From NCBI RefSeq assembly GCF_001484195.1, contig NZ_LLYW01000013.1, positions 1 to 64,000 on the forward strand: a stretch of 64,000 nucleotides of DNA, in the 5' to 3' direction. The notes under the pieces were generated by a model. It was given only the letters and a program-made list of their open reading frames with translations, ran no database searches and was not told the origin of the DNA. This stretch comes from Thermococcus celericrescens. Its GTDB lineage: Archaea > Methanobacteriota_B > Thermococci > Thermococcales > Thermococcaceae. The position numbers and the translations under genes were made by a program. Of this stretch, positions 48,799-58,386 are shown piece after piece (the stretch's first letter is position 1; each line of letters starts with the position of its first letter).

Positions 48799-50256
48799 AT
48801 GAGGGCGTACGTTACGGCTGTAGGAACCTCCCCAGAGGCCGTTTTTAACCCACTCTGGTGCCTTGCCGAGTGCCATTCCTGGGTCCCGGATGAGGTTTAC
48901 CTGCTCTGGAATGATAATGTCGCGGGGGAGCTCGGGGAAGTTTATGAGTTGATCAAACGGCTCTCCACTGCCTACGGCGCGGATATAAAGGTAATCGCCG
49001 ACGAGTCATTGAAGTTCGACGAGGCCGATGCCGTTGAGTTCAGGGAGAAGGTCGGGAGCTTGGTTGAGGCGCTGAAGGGGAAAGGCTATGATGTTGTGGT
49101 GGACATAACCCCCGGCAGGAAGTTCATGAGTGCCCTGCTCCTGGGTGCGGCGATGGCAAAGAACGCCGACGACGTCACGTACCTCCACCTGCGGGAGTGG
49201 ACAAAGTACGTCGGAAGGCTTCTCTTTGAGGTTCCGATGGTAAAGCAGAGGCTCTTTACGGGACGCGAGCTGGCGGGCGTTAATGGAACGCTGGATAAGG
49301 CGAGAAGAAAGAAAGAATCCCCAGGGGTTTTCAAGATTGATAGAGAGCACATAATGGCGGTTCTCAATTCCCTCCATATCGATGGTGTAACGCGCTTCCC
49401 GCTCAAGGTACGAAACACGATCATTGGAAGCGTGACCCTCGGGGAAACTGCAAGTGTAAGGATCCCGGATTACATAGACCTCGACGACCAGCTCCACGGC
49501 GGGCACACGATGGTCAAGGAGGCCCTCATAGCGGGAGGGATGGCCAAGTTAAAAAACTGGGAGGAACTTGTCTCCATGGTGAAGCGGCTGAAGGGGGACG
49601 GAAGACCGCTGTACATCGGCTTCGACACCAACGCCCTCTACTTCCGCCTTCCCTCAAAGCTCCTCGGCGAAGGAAGGTTCTACTCCGGCGGAAGCCTGAT
49701 TTTTGATTTCGTGTACTCCGATGAGGTAGCCCTGGAGGTCGGAAGGGCGGTAAACGACAAGCTTCCCTACGACAGGGCCCTTGGTGTGTATTCTAATCAG
49801 CCGAAGCCCAGGGCAAGACTGGCATCCCTTGGAAGAGTAGAGCTCGAGAGGCTCAGGGAACGCGGGGCGGAGAGGGCAGACTCCAGGGAAAACTTCCACG
49901 GGGACACCAAGATAGCCCTCGACTACAAGGTCTTCGCCGAGGAAAAGGATTCAAACGTTCTGGTGATTACCCTTGACGACAGGGCGTACGCAGAGATGGA
50001 GAGCCTGAAGGGAAGCGGACTGATACCGTTTAAACTTGAGTGGAGCTTTTCCTTCGGAGAGACCTTTGAGGGGACTTGGGAGGAGCTGAGGGACACCCTC
50101 TACGCCCTGGCAGCAACCCTCGGCGAGCTGAACCTTCACGGCTACAAGCTCCGTGGCCTGTGGCACGGCAAAAGCTCGACCGATTGGAAAAATGAAACTG
50201 TGGAGCTGAGGGGCTTCGAGTACGGAAGGCTCTTTAGGGTTCTTGGGGCCCTTTGA
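48799..50256 (+). CDS. CARF domain protein with C-terminal PIN-like nuclease domain
   Basis: 485 residues. N-terminal CARF domain: AVGTSPEAVFNPLWCL, VYLLWNDN, and the ligand-site motif DITPGRKFMSAL (about 102-113). A wHTH-like linker follows (IMAVLNSLHIDGVTRFP). The C-terminal part reads YIGFDTNALYFRL (Asp about 276), GDTKIALDY (Asp 369/375) and VLVITLDDRAYAEME (Asp 393-394): the spaced acidic residues of a PIN RNase. CARF domains bind cyclic oligoadenylate made by Cas10, so this is probably a ligand-activated RNase effector of the nearby type III system. ATG 48799 follows GGTGGTGAT; an earlier ATG 48772 is less likely. Confidence 0.82.
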   Translation: MRAYVTAVGTSPEAVFNPLWCLAECHSWVPDEVYLLWNDNVAGELGEVYELIKRLSTAYGADIKVIADESLKFDEADAVEFREKVGSLVEALKGKGYDVVVDITPGRKFMSALLLGAAMAKNADDVTYLHLREWTKYVGRLLFEVPMVKQRLFTGRELAGVNGTLDKARRKKESPGVFKIDREHIMAVLNSLHIDGVTRFPLKVRNTIIGSVTLGETASVRIPDYIDLDDQLHGGHTMVKEALIAGGMAKLKNWEELVSMVKRLKGDGRPLYIGFDTNALYFRLPSKLLGEGRFYSGGSLIFDFVYSDEVALEVGRAVNDKLPYDRALGVYSNQPKPRARLASLGRVELERLRERGAERADSRENFHGDTKIALDYKVFAEEKDSNVLVITLDDRAYAEMESLKGSGLIPFKLEWSFSFGETFEGTWEELRDTLYALAATLGELNLHGYKLRGLWHGKSSTDWKNETVELRGFEYGRLFRVLGAL

Positions 50257-50282
50257 GCCTTTTGTTTATCATTCTAACATAG

Positions 50283-51199
50283 GGTTTCAGGACTCTCCGG
50301 TCCATTCTTTCCATTCTCCGAAAGAAACGAAACGGAGAACTCCCCTCATGGCTGAAACCAAGACCACCAAACTACCTCAAAGAGGGCAGGAAGAGAAAAC
50401 AGTTAATCGTCCTCAGGAACGATCAATACAGAATTGAAGGCAACAAGTTGATCCTCAAAGGCCTTGGAAAATTTAAACGCCTTGAAATCCAATTCAAGGG
50501 GAGAATTCATCTCAAGGGAAAGCAGGAGCGGTTAGAAATCCAGTATGATGACGTTAAACGCAAGAGGTATGCTCACATCTCCAGTTCAAAAGTTGGGGGA
50601 AGACTGAAAGGAGAAGAGGGGATTGAACTCCCAAGACAGCCGAAAGGAAACCTCTCGGCAGGAATTGATTTGGGTATTAACAACTTGATAGCGGTGTATG
50701 TGGAAAGTGGCTAAAGCTTTCTCGTGAGTAGCCGACCTTTAAAGAGCATGGCCTTCTACTGGCAGAAGAGAATAGCCGAATACCAATCAAAACTTAACAA
50801 ATCAAGAGCAAAGAAAAGCAGGAAACTAAAAAGAATGCACGAAAAGGCGAAACTCCAAGCTAAACACTACATCAATACTGCCCTGAGACAAACCGTCAGG
50901 AAACTCCATGAGTTGGGAGTTTCAAAAATCGTCGTCGGTTATCCTAAGGGAACTGCCAGAAACCCTGAGAAAGGCAGGAAGCAGAATTTTCTCCTCTCCC
51001 ACGTCTGGCGGTTCTCCATAAAGGGGCTCGCTTTGTTCGTGGTCTTTATTCGTGTCCCGCAACGGGGCTTATCTCCAACGCTGATTTGGCTGGAGCCTTC
51101 AACATTTTGAAAAAAAGCCGTGAAAACAATAACCCCGGATTTGGGTGGCTTGTTCGCCCAAAGGAAGGCCCGGCCAGAGGGGCTGAAAGCCCGCTTTGA
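50283..51199 (+). pseudogene. IS605-family TnpB pseudogene
   Basis: N-terminally truncated TnpB with stops and frame changes. Frame pieces read ILSILRKKRNGELPSWLKP, then NDQYRIEGNKLILKGLGK, then AGIDLGINNLIAVYVESG (RuvC-I Asp) followed by a stop at 50712. The C-terminal zinc-finger/RuvC-III area is frameshifted: RVPQRGL, then LISNADLAGAFNILKK (RuvC-III Asp) and a Pro/Arg-rich tail ending 51199. TnpB is the RNA-guided nuclease of IS605 elements, ancestor of Cas12; this copy cannot be active. The left end of the IS is missing. Confidence 0.8.
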
Positions 51200-51291
51200 G
51201 TTGGGTTTGAATGAAGCCCCCAAACTTTCCCGTCCGTGGTGAGGGATTAATTCGTTGGAACCCTCGCCCTTCAGGGCAGGGAGGAGGTCAG
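51200..51291 (+). repeat. IS605 right end with omega-RNA-like hairpins
   Basis: After the tnpB remnant come GGAACCCTCGCCC-TTCA-GGGCAGGG hairpin and the terminal GGAGGTCAG, shared with the MITE at 45566. In active IS605 elements this end is also the 3' scaffold of the TnpB guide RNA, with the guide read from the flank (here 51292 onward). Confidence 0.65.
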
Positions 51292-51324
51292 CTGTGGGAA
51301 AGGGAGTATCATACTGGTGGGACA

Positions 51325-51353
51325 GTTTCCAAACCCGCAGGTAGTTCTGAAAC
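51325..51353 (-). CRISPR. Solitary CRISPR repeat next to a leader
   Basis: 29 bp, minus-strand sense GTTTCAGAACTACCTGCGG then GTTTGGAAAC; two changes from the intact repeat at 58358-58386. Only one repeat remains. A 33-bp stretch (51292-51324), possibly a partial spacer, separates it from the IS605 right end. The leader follows on the other side. Confidence 0.7.
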
Positions 51354-51505
51354 GGTTAACTTTTCGCCCCGTTGAGCATTTAATACCCTGCAGAACTCTT
51401 ATATAAGCATTACGCTCTCCTGAGCGCCCGGAAAGTAAGGCCTCTCGGGCTCCAGCCATAACTACCCCCGCGCCGAAACAATTAACTGACGCTATCTCGG
51501 CACTG
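51354..51505 (-). promoter_or_regulatory. CRISPR leader 1
   Basis: About 150 bp adjoining the solitary repeat are colinear with 58387-58545 (shared GGTTAACTTTT, then CTTATATAAGCATTACGC, CCATAACTA, CGAAACAATTAAC). The TATATAAG block on the minus strand is the probable array promoter. The remaining 51506-51739 shows only loose similarity to the other leader's flank and no gene. Confidence 0.65.
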
Positions 51506-51739
51506 AACGCGGCACCCGGTCAAAGCTTTATGCTTCGTATGGAATACACCGGACGGGGGCATTGTGCAGCCAGCGGTGTGGAGTTCTCTGGAATTGCCCA
51601 TAGAAAGCGCGCGGAACGCCCCGACATCGCCCGCGGAGGCACAGAAAACCCCATTTTGGGCTGATTTTAAATCCGTCCAATTCCGCCCCGTTTCACGTCT
51701 AAGGGCGCTCAACGTTCAAAACCTTAAATAAACCCCACG

Positions 51740-52045
51740 CTACTCCAGAAGCTCATCAACGTTTAGGGGCACCACATCGCCGACCTTCACGTTGCCGCCA
51801 TGTACTTCAACCACAACCGCACCGCCGAGCCTCGGGTCATAAGTGGCGACCCAAAGTGTTGGGTGGTACCAGTGAACGAGGAAGGCGTAGAGCCATATGG
51901 GGCCACGTCCGCTGAGCACCACGCCCCGGCTTCCCTTTACCGTGGGGGGCTTCAGGGACTTAAGTTCCTCCGGACTCACGTGCCCGTCCGTCTCAAAGTG
52001 AACAAGGGTGAAATCCTCAAGGTCAACAGTCTTAAAGCTCAGCAT
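51740..52045 (-). CDS. csx3: Csx3 (Crn3-type cyclic oligoadenylate ring nuclease)
   Basis: 101 residues: FTLVHFETDGHVSPEEL, GSRGVVLSGRGPIWLYAFL and VATYDPRLGGAVVVE, the Csx3 pattern (conserved GRGP-IW, His/Asp-rich). Csx3 proteins cleave cyclic tetra-adenylate and so switch off CARF effectors. ATG 52045 has GGGAGGTGT upstream; a longer start at 52129 is rejected. It lies 80 bp after csm5 on the same strand and closes the csm operon. Confidence 0.85.
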   Translation of the reverse strand: MLSFKTVDLEDFTLVHFETDGHVSPEELKSLKPPTVKGSRGVVLSGRGPIWLYAFLVHWYHPTLWVATYDPRLGGAVVVEVHGGNVKVGDVVPLNVDELLE

Positions 52046-52125
52046 CCCCCACACCTCCCGATTCATCCCTTCCGCGGATGGTTCCGGCTTGATATACCCC
52101 AGAATAAAAATTTTGGGGAACCGGG

Positions 52126-53241
52126 TCACTCCCGGAGGAGCACCCAGCCCATGGGCTTTCTGTTGGCGACCCTCCTCGTCCGTGGAAAGTCACTTGAGAG
52201 CCTTTTGGTCACAGGGTTCCTGCCAAGTTTGAGCTTCCTTCTGATGTATTCAAACATATGGCTGTCAAAGAAAAGGGCTCCCAGGGTCATTGAGTACCAG
52301 CCGGAACCCCAGCCGAGCCTAAGCCTGTGTCCGTTCAGCCCTTTCAGCCCCCTGTAAAAGCGTTCGATGTCCCCGCTGAAGCTATCGTACTTTTTCAACT
52401 GGTCTCTCCTCAGCTCGAAGGATATTATCTCCCTGCTGAAGCTATCAACGGCACGCCATATCAGGTTCTCGAAGTCCTCCTTGCCGGACATCTCCTCGGC
52501 CAGCAGACCGTTGAAGGTTCCCGTCTTCAACCCCCTCTCTAGGAGCTCCCCATCAATCCTAAGCTCCATCTCAACGCTCAGCCCCTCGATACCCTCGACG
52601 TACTGCGGTATTCTTCCGGCCCCCACGGTCGCGACCTCGTAAACGGTCAGGTGTTTTGGGCCGAACGGTTTTCCGTCCCTGATTACGAGGGCTCTCATTG
52701 GGTCGTGCTTCGGCTCATATCTCCTGTCATTCCCCCTCCGAGCGTAGCCGAAGACGAGCGTTTCCAGTCTCTCGCCCACCCACTTGGGGGATACCCTCCT
52801 CATCTCCAGCAGGCCATTCAGGAAAGCGTCCAGCTCCCTGGCCCTGTCCTTGATCACCTCATAAAACACCGCCGTTCTTATGGGGCCCTTGAGGGACGAG
52901 CCTGGCACGTAAGGCTTTCCAGAGGTCTTTATGAACTCCCAGATTTTCATACTCTTGGGTCTGATGCTTCCGTTTACGGGAAGGATGTATCTGGACACGT
53001 CACCGGGGGCTATGCCGTATCTTTTGAGGTATCTCTCCCAGATGTAGTGGCTTCCTCCACTCTCAACGTTCCGGAGTTCGTCCAGTATCTCCTCCATGTC
53101 CGCCCCGAGTTCAATGAGTCTCTCCAGGAGCCCCTCAGTGTCGAGTATATGTATGGTCCCGTTTTTTCCGGGCAGTATATCCACCACGGTGAGTGTATCG
53201 CCGCTGCCTACGTGCACGGGGGAGATGGCTTCCAGTATCAT
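52126..53241 (-). CDS. csm5: Csm5, type III-A RAMP protein
   Basis: 371 residues with RAMP features: EAISPVHVGSGDTL, YVPGSSLKGPIRTAVF and the terminal Gly-rich GHRLRLGWGSGWYS. Caps the 3' end of crRNA in the Csm complex. ATG overlaps the csm4 stop. Confidence 0.9.
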   Translation of the reverse strand: MILEAISPVHVGSGDTLTVVDILPGKNGTIHILDTEGLLERLIELGADMEEILDELRNVESGGSHYIWERYLKRYGIAPGDVSRYILPVNGSIRPKSMKIWEFIKTSGKPYVPGSSLKGPIRTAVFYEVIKDRARELDAFLNGLLEMRRVSPKWVGERLETLVFGYARRGNDRRYEPKHDPMRALVIRDGKPFGPKHLTVYEVATVGAGRIPQYVEGIEGLSVEMELRIDGELLERGLKTGTFNGLLAEEMSGKEDFENLIWRAVDSFSREIISFELRRDQLKKYDSFSGDIERFYRGLKGLNGHRLRLGWGSGWYSMTLGALFFDSHMFEYIRRKLKLGRNPVTKRLSSDFPRTRRVANRKPMGWVLLRE

Positions 53242-54167
53242 TTCAGCATCACCCTAACTGGGAACGCCTTGCCATAGACGTGAACCTTGTGACCTATCTC
53301 CTTGGAAAAGTTGCCGTAGTCGTCGAGGTCAATAACAGCCCCCGCATCCTTGGATGAAACGATACTTCCCTCCCTGGCGAATAGCATTGTTGGTTTCCTT
53401 CTCGGTGTCCCCGTTTTCGTGTTCACCCAGCCTGAACGTTTCACCGGTTCCCAGTACACCAGCTCATCCCTGCTCCGCGGGAGGGTCAGTGAAAGGGTAA
53501 CGAAGGAATCCCCATTAGACTCCCTTATCTCCACGTCTTTGACCTCGACGTTAAAGAGCCCGAGTCCCCATGTCCTCTTTCCTCCGAGCCCCTCGTCACC
53601 GAGGAATCTAACCGCGGGAAGCACGTATTTCCTGAATACAGACCCGTCCCCGTCGTAGAGGAAGTACAGACCGGCACTTTCCTCAAAGAAGACCTGCGTG
53701 AGATAGTATATCGAGGAGTTTGAGGTGACCCTGTCGAGAGCGACTTTGGGAACGTCCGCTACTTTAAAGGGCATTCTTTCGGGGAGCAGTTCGATTATTC
53801 TCTCGGGATCAATGTTCCTATTTATCACATCCTCAAAGACCTTCTTTGGGAGGAACTTTGACTTCTTGAACTTTTTAGAGACCCTATAGTTCTCCCGGCT
53901 CCCCATGGCGGTCTTGGCCACGAGGGAATCCGCATGGAGAGGCTTGGGAAGGTAGTACTCTCTGCCTCTGAATGGATAAAGGGATGAAAACCTCGCCCTG
54001 CCTGATGATACCGCATCAATCAGCCCGTCCAGTGGAATCCCCATTGCAGACAGCGCGTTGCCCATCGCACCGAAGAGCGTATCTGAGTGGACGGGAACGT
54101 CAACGCTGTCCGTCGAGCCCATGCCGACGTGGAGCGGGGACCTGAAGTGTAGCTTCACAGCCTTCAT
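53238..54167 (-). CDS. csm4: Csm4, type III-A RAMP protein
   Basis: 309 residues: KLHFRSPLHVGMGS at the start, VPVHSDTLFGAMGNALSA, ARFSSLYPFRGREYYLPKP and the Gly-rich FLGDEGLGGKRTWGLGLF. Csm4 binds Cas10 and the crRNA 5' tag. csm3 ends 7 bp upstream. Confidence 0.9.
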   Translation of the reverse strand: MKAVKLHFRSPLHVGMGSTDSVDVPVHSDTLFGAMGNALSAMGIPLDGLIDAVSSGRARFSSLYPFRGREYYLPKPLHADSLVAKTAMGSRENYRVSKKFKKSKFLPKKVFEDVINRNIDPERIIELLPERMPFKVADVPKVALDRVTSNSSIYYLTQVFFEESAGLYFLYDGDGSVFRKYVLPAVRFLGDEGLGGKRTWGLGLFNVEVKDVEIRESNGDSFVTLSLTLPRSRDELVYWEPVKRSGWVNTKTGTPRRKPTMLFAREGSIVSSKDAGAVIDLDDYGNFSKEIGHKVHVYGKAFPVRVMLK

Positions 54168-54174
54168 GCCGCGG

Positions 54175-55026
54175 TTACCCTCCTTCTATCTTGAATACCT
54201 CATCGAAGGATTCCCTCACCCCCTCGACTTTGGTGGGCATCTTAAGAAGAACCCGCTCGCCTTCCTCTCCGGTGTAATATCCCAGGGGCCGGAATGTTAT
54301 GCTCTCGATTGTGAACTCCACCTTTCCGTAGCCCCTCGAACCGGAACCACCGAGATAGCTGTCTTCCAGGAGCTTCATGGCGGTGAGAAGGTTCCGGAGG
54401 TCGTCTTCCCACTGGGTGAGATCTTCAACGTTGTATATTATCTCAAAGTGGAATTCGGCGCCCGCGACGACTCTTTCGTTGGTTCTGGGGTTCGCCGCCG
54501 AGGTAACCCTGTCTATCGCCACTTCGGTCTTGGCCTCCGTTATCTGCTCTCCATCCCTCCATCTGTTCTCCCACTCCTTGGTCAGCTCAGCGTCCCTTAC
54601 GATGAGTCCGGACGGAAAGTTGGAGTTGCCGCTCGCCCCAAAAAGCCTGCACACCGGACAGTTGATGGCAGTGTTGTGATCGTTGCAGACGTGAATCACA
54701 ACCTTGCCAACAGCCTTGTTGAAGAACCTGCGACATTTCTTGTCCTTTATCTCCTTGACTGTACAATAGCCTGGCTCATAGGGAAGGTTTATCTCCCCCT
54801 TTTCGAGACGGGTGTTGGTCAGTATCTCGAGGAGGCCCCTCATCTTGCCTTTCAGGGATGAGCCAGGAATGTATGGCAGACCGGTTACGGGGTTCTTTAT
54901 GACGGGGTTGTCGATTCCCCCTATCTCCGAAACCTCTTTCTGGGCGCCTATGTGCAGACCGGTGACGGCCTTTATCTTGCCCGTCAGGATAACCTTACCG
55001 TATATTCGCCGGTTCATCCCGCTCAT
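54175..55026 (-). CDS. csm3: Csm3, backbone RAMP and target-RNA nuclease
   Basis: 283 residues: AVTGLHIGAQKE, GGIDNPVIKNP (catalytic Asp that cuts target RNA at 6-nt intervals), YIPGSSLKGKMRGLLE, CPVCRLFGASG (zinc-type Cys pair) and GSGSRGYGKVEF (G-loop). The intact active-site Asp suggests RNA cutting could still work. ATG overlaps csm2 stop. Confidence 0.93.
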   Translation of the reverse strand: MSGMNRRIYGKVILTGKIKAVTGLHIGAQKEVSEIGGIDNPVIKNPVTGLPYIPGSSLKGKMRGLLEILTNTRLEKGEINLPYEPGYCTVKEIKDKKCRRFFNKAVGKVVIHVCNDHNTAINCPVCRLFGASGNSNFPSGLIVRDAELTKEWENRWRDGEQITEAKTEVAIDRVTSAANPRTNERVVAGAEFHFEIIYNVEDLTQWEDDLRNLLTAMKLLEDSYLGGSGSRGYGKVEFTIESITFRPLGYYTGEEGERVLLKMPTKVEGVRESFDEVFKIEGG

Positions 55027-55601
55027 TTATCACTCCCTCCAAAGAAGCGATGATAGGCTATAACCGCCTGGACAAAATCGTAAAATATCTTGTACAATTT
55101 TCTGTCGGGGTTTTCCATGAGTTCCTTCAGGAGGGGATCTAGAACACGGTGTATCGCCTCAAGAGGCTCCCTTTCCTTCTGTTTCTCCGCTTTGCCAACG
55201 GCGTAAGCCATAAGAAACCTCATCCTGGCGAGTTTTGCCTTTGTGTCCTCCTCCTTGGCGGAGTAGTTTTTAAAGTCCAGCTCGATGTTCCTAGCAAGCT
55301 CGAGAACCTTCCGTACCTGGTTGGTCTTAAGGTTCAGAGCCACCAGATAGGCGGAAACCCAGATCGCCCATTCGAGTCTCTTCTCGGGAGTCTGACCGAA
55401 GAATCCCTTTCCGTTTTCCAGTTCCCTCAGGGCCGACTCAAACCTTTCTTTCAGCTCCTTTTTGATCGCCCCTGAGCAGTTCCCGAGGGCTTCCTTTAGG
55501 AGGAATACATTGGGCTCCCCGCGGGAGAACGAGCCCCTGTATTTCGAACAATCCTCCCTGGGTCTCCCCCCAGGGCTCCCACTACCTCTGCCCCAGTTCA
55601 T
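55023..55601 (-). CDS. csm2: Csm2, small subunit
   Basis: 192 residues, helical: KRLEWAIWVSAYLVALNLK, then NQVRKVLELARN and MRFLMAYAVGKAEKQKE fit Csm2. The Gly/Arg-rich N-terminus (about 25 residues) is probably disordered. Forms the inner filament against target RNA. Confidence 0.85.
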   Translation of the reverse strand: MNWGRGSGSPGGRPREDCSKYRGSFSRGEPNVFLLKEALGNCSGAIKKELKERFESALRELENGKGFFGQTPEKRLEWAIWVSAYLVALNLKTNQVRKVLELARNIELDFKNYSAKEEDTKAKLARMRFLMAYAVGKAEKQKEREPLEAIHRVLDPLLKELMENPDRKLYKIFYDFVQAVIAYHRFFGGSDK

Positions 55602-55608
55602 TACGGTT

Positions 55609-57982
55609 TCACCTCCTAACGGCCATCAGAAGGATTTTGAGTATTCCATCAATCCAAAATATCTCCTGCGGTTCCCCTGCGCGGTATTTCCGGACGTCCA
55701 GGGCTACAATGTCCTTCATGCTTTCGTCCAGCCCCGCGCGGGAGAGGTGGTACGCTGCGAGGTAGCTCCATGAGACGCCGAGCGGATCCATTGAATAAAG
55801 CTCCCTGAACTCAAGGAGCTTCCACAGGGCGGACTTGGGGACTTCTTTGCCGTTGAGGGCTAGTTTCCCTGCCCCAATGTGGAAGGGTTTTCCGTACTTC
55901 CTCCAGAGTTCCGAGTAAAGGCCCCACGGGTACGATACAGTGAATGTCCCGTCTTCCGGGATGCTCCTTCCCATCAGGCATATTCTGTCCTTGCCCTCAT
56001 CTTTGGCCGTTTCGAGCCGCTCCTCCGTCACAATCGCCATTCTTTCAACCTGGTAGCTGTGAGGGAATGTCCCTATCCCTGCGGAGAGTGTTACGTTGGG
56101 GTTCCTCCCCGTGTATTCCCTCAAGAGTTCCCTTATCCTGAAGGCAAGGTTGAAAATCTCGTTCCACGCACCGAGGATGAACAGGTCGTCTCCCCCCGCG
56201 TAAACCACAACTATGTTTGCTTTTGTCCCGTGGTTTCCGGGATGCTTTTCGGCTCCGAGTTCCCTTGCCGTTGGAAGTTCCGGCAGATTCCGGCCGATGG
56301 AGACCTCCCCCCGGATTATTGAGTTGAGGTATGCCTTAAAGAAGTAGTCGAGGAGTCTCGACAGGTTTGCCACAAGCGCGGGGTTTGTCTTGGGCAGGCC
56401 AGTCCCAAAGATGAGGCCGAGGTCGTCAACGTCCGCCTTGAGAACCGCTATCCTGCCGGCACCTACGGAGTTTTCGGCGAGCTTTTCGAGGTCCATTATG
56501 TTTCCGTCCTCAGTCAGCTTGGCGTAGTCTGCCACCACATAGGGGATTGGGACGTATCCAGCCGGAACCCCCCGAGGATCCAGCGTGTTTCTCAGGAGAA
56601 CCTCGGAGCCCTCCGGGAAGCTCACGGACTCGAGCAGTTTGGCGCTGTCCAGCCAGTGGAACCTTGAGAAAGGAAGCTCAACGGATTTCCTGTGATCCTC
56701 TCTGAAGTCCTTTCCCGTCCTGACGAAGACCTCGGTCTTTGGAAGCTTTCCGCCGAGATGCCAGAGTTCGTAGCACGTCCTGCAGAGATGGAGCACCGGC
56801 TCGCCCGTTTCGGGGTCGCTTATGACAAACCTCTCGAACTCGGAGCGGGTGATCTGTTTTCTGCACACATCGCACTCCTCGGATTTGCGATAGCCCTCCG
56901 TATCAACGAACCGGTCGATGGCATCGAGGAAGCGGCGCATCTTCCGTTTTCCGAGGAGCTCCTTGAGTTCCCCCCAAAGGGACCCCCTTTGAAGTCCCTG
57001 ATTTCCTCGGGGGAGACATCCAGCCAGTCGATGGCCAGGTACAGTGAACCGTCAAACTTCCCAAGCAAAAAAGTCTCAAGCTCTTTCCGGATTTCCTTCA
57101 GAGTCTCCCTTGCCCGTTTGGTGTTGGGGGCTATTATCGTGAATGAACCGCCTCCGTTATACAGAACGCTCGCCCTCGTGAGTCCGAGCCGCTTGATGAT
57201 TTCGAGGACCACGTCCCAGCCAAGAAGATCGAGGTACACGGACCTGGCGCGCAGATGCTTCAGCGCACCCTTGGATGTTATACTGAAGATGAACCTCTGT
57301 ATCCCGGAGAGGTCACCTTCCACGAGGAGAAACGGTCTTTCGGAGGTTGCTCCACTTTCCTCCTCGCGCCAGTACAGATAAAGCGCAGTTGCGAGCGCGG
57401 CCACCATGCGGGCGCTGTCGTAGAAGGACACCGCCGAACCGGAACAGGCCGGGAGAAACGTGGTGTATGTTTCGAGTATCGCCATGACTGCGCTGGGTTC
57501 GGGAGTGAAATCTCTCCCCCTGAGCTCCTCCGCGAGTTCATCAATCCGCTCCCTGTACTCCTCCGCATTGACTTCCACCTTCTCTTCGGGGAGCGGGAGT
57601 CCTTTCCGGAAGTCGAGCCTCTGGGGGCGGTAATACATGTTCCTGGGCTGCCCTTTCCGATGTCTATAATGCTGAAAACCGAGAGCAGTGCTCCCAGGCC
57701 GCTTTTTCCATCACAGTCGCCGGCGAGCTTTGAGGCCAGCATAACAGCCTTTCCGAACCTGCGAAGCTCCTCGTCGGTGGAAACACCTTCGAATTTTTCC
57801 CAGCCATCGAGCAGAAGGGCGAGGGGTGCGATTCTTCTGTACTCCTCCCGACCGGAGCTTTCGGCGATGGAATTCAGGAATTCATAGCCAAGCCTCCCAG
57901 GGGGACCGTTTTGGAGGGGCGCGAGAAGCCGGCCGATGGAGTGGAGAAGCGCACCCGTAACGAGAACCTCGATGTCCCTCAC
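55609..57982 (-). pseudogene. cas10: Csm1/Cas10, frameshifted
   Basis: GTG 57982 has GGAGGTGAT upstream. Frame 1 gives the HD-like domain (GALLHSIGRL: the catalytic His-Asp is His-Ser). Sense then switches near 57646-57654 (GGCAGCCCAGGAAC) and again at a G6 run near 56970-56975 (TTTGGGGGGAACTC), each by one base. Fixing both gives about 790 residues: HD-like, palm 1 (LVEGDLSGIQRFIFS), zinc site (CDVC...CRTC), palm 2 with GGDD (VYAGGDDLFIL) and a small C-terminal domain. The GGDD cyclase that makes cyclic oligoadenylate looks intact. As written the gene cannot make full Cas10; sequencing error in homopolymers is possible. Confidence 0.85.
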
Positions 57983-58108
57983 CGAATCACCTCCACGGTA
58001 CCGGGGATGAGCTGGAACCTGCAGACCAATGCCCCGGAACATATTGGTGCGCACTACCGGTGTTTCTGGTTACCCGATGCATCGTAGTGGGCACTTTGTA
58101 ACTCTGTC

Positions 58109-58127
58109 CGCGAGGATATAAAAACAT
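58109..58127 (-). promoter_or_regulatory. TATA box for the csm operon
   Basis: Minus-strand GTTTTTATATCCTCG, about 130 nt before the GTG of csm1. The array region is 90 bp further upstream, so the operon has its own promoter. Confidence 0.5.
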
Positions 58128-58216
58128 TTCCACACAGTTGGGAGATTATCCATCAATGTCGTCCCTCGTCGCGGGGTCAAGCTTAATCCCCGCAGGTAAT
58201 TGAAGCGAAAAGAGCG

Positions 58217-58386
58217 ATTTCCCAAACCTCAGGTAGTCCTGAAATCTGACAGCAAGAAGAGCACTATGAGGCCAGTGACAGAGCCTCCGTTTCCAAACCA
58301 GTGGGTGGTTCTGAAACTTGGAGGAGTAGGGAGCTGGGTTGCATTAGACCTCGCTCTGTTTCCAAACCCGTAGGTAGTCCTGAAAC
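58217..58386 (-). CRISPR. Vestigial CRISPR array, three repeats and two spacers
   Basis: 29-bp repeats at 58358-58386 (intact sequence, leader-proximal), 58289-58317 (four differences) and 58217-58245 (heavily degenerate, indel-shifted). Spacers are 40 bp (58318-58357) and 43 bp (58246-58288). Degeneracy increases away from the leader, as expected for the oldest end. Sense strand of repeat: GTTTCAGGACTACCTACGG then GTTTGGAAAC. Confidence 0.85.

Noticed and set aside
51482-51712. Minus-strand open frame in the leader region
   Set aside because: No Shine-Dalgarno, overlaps leader-like sequence shared with the second array, composition not protein-like.
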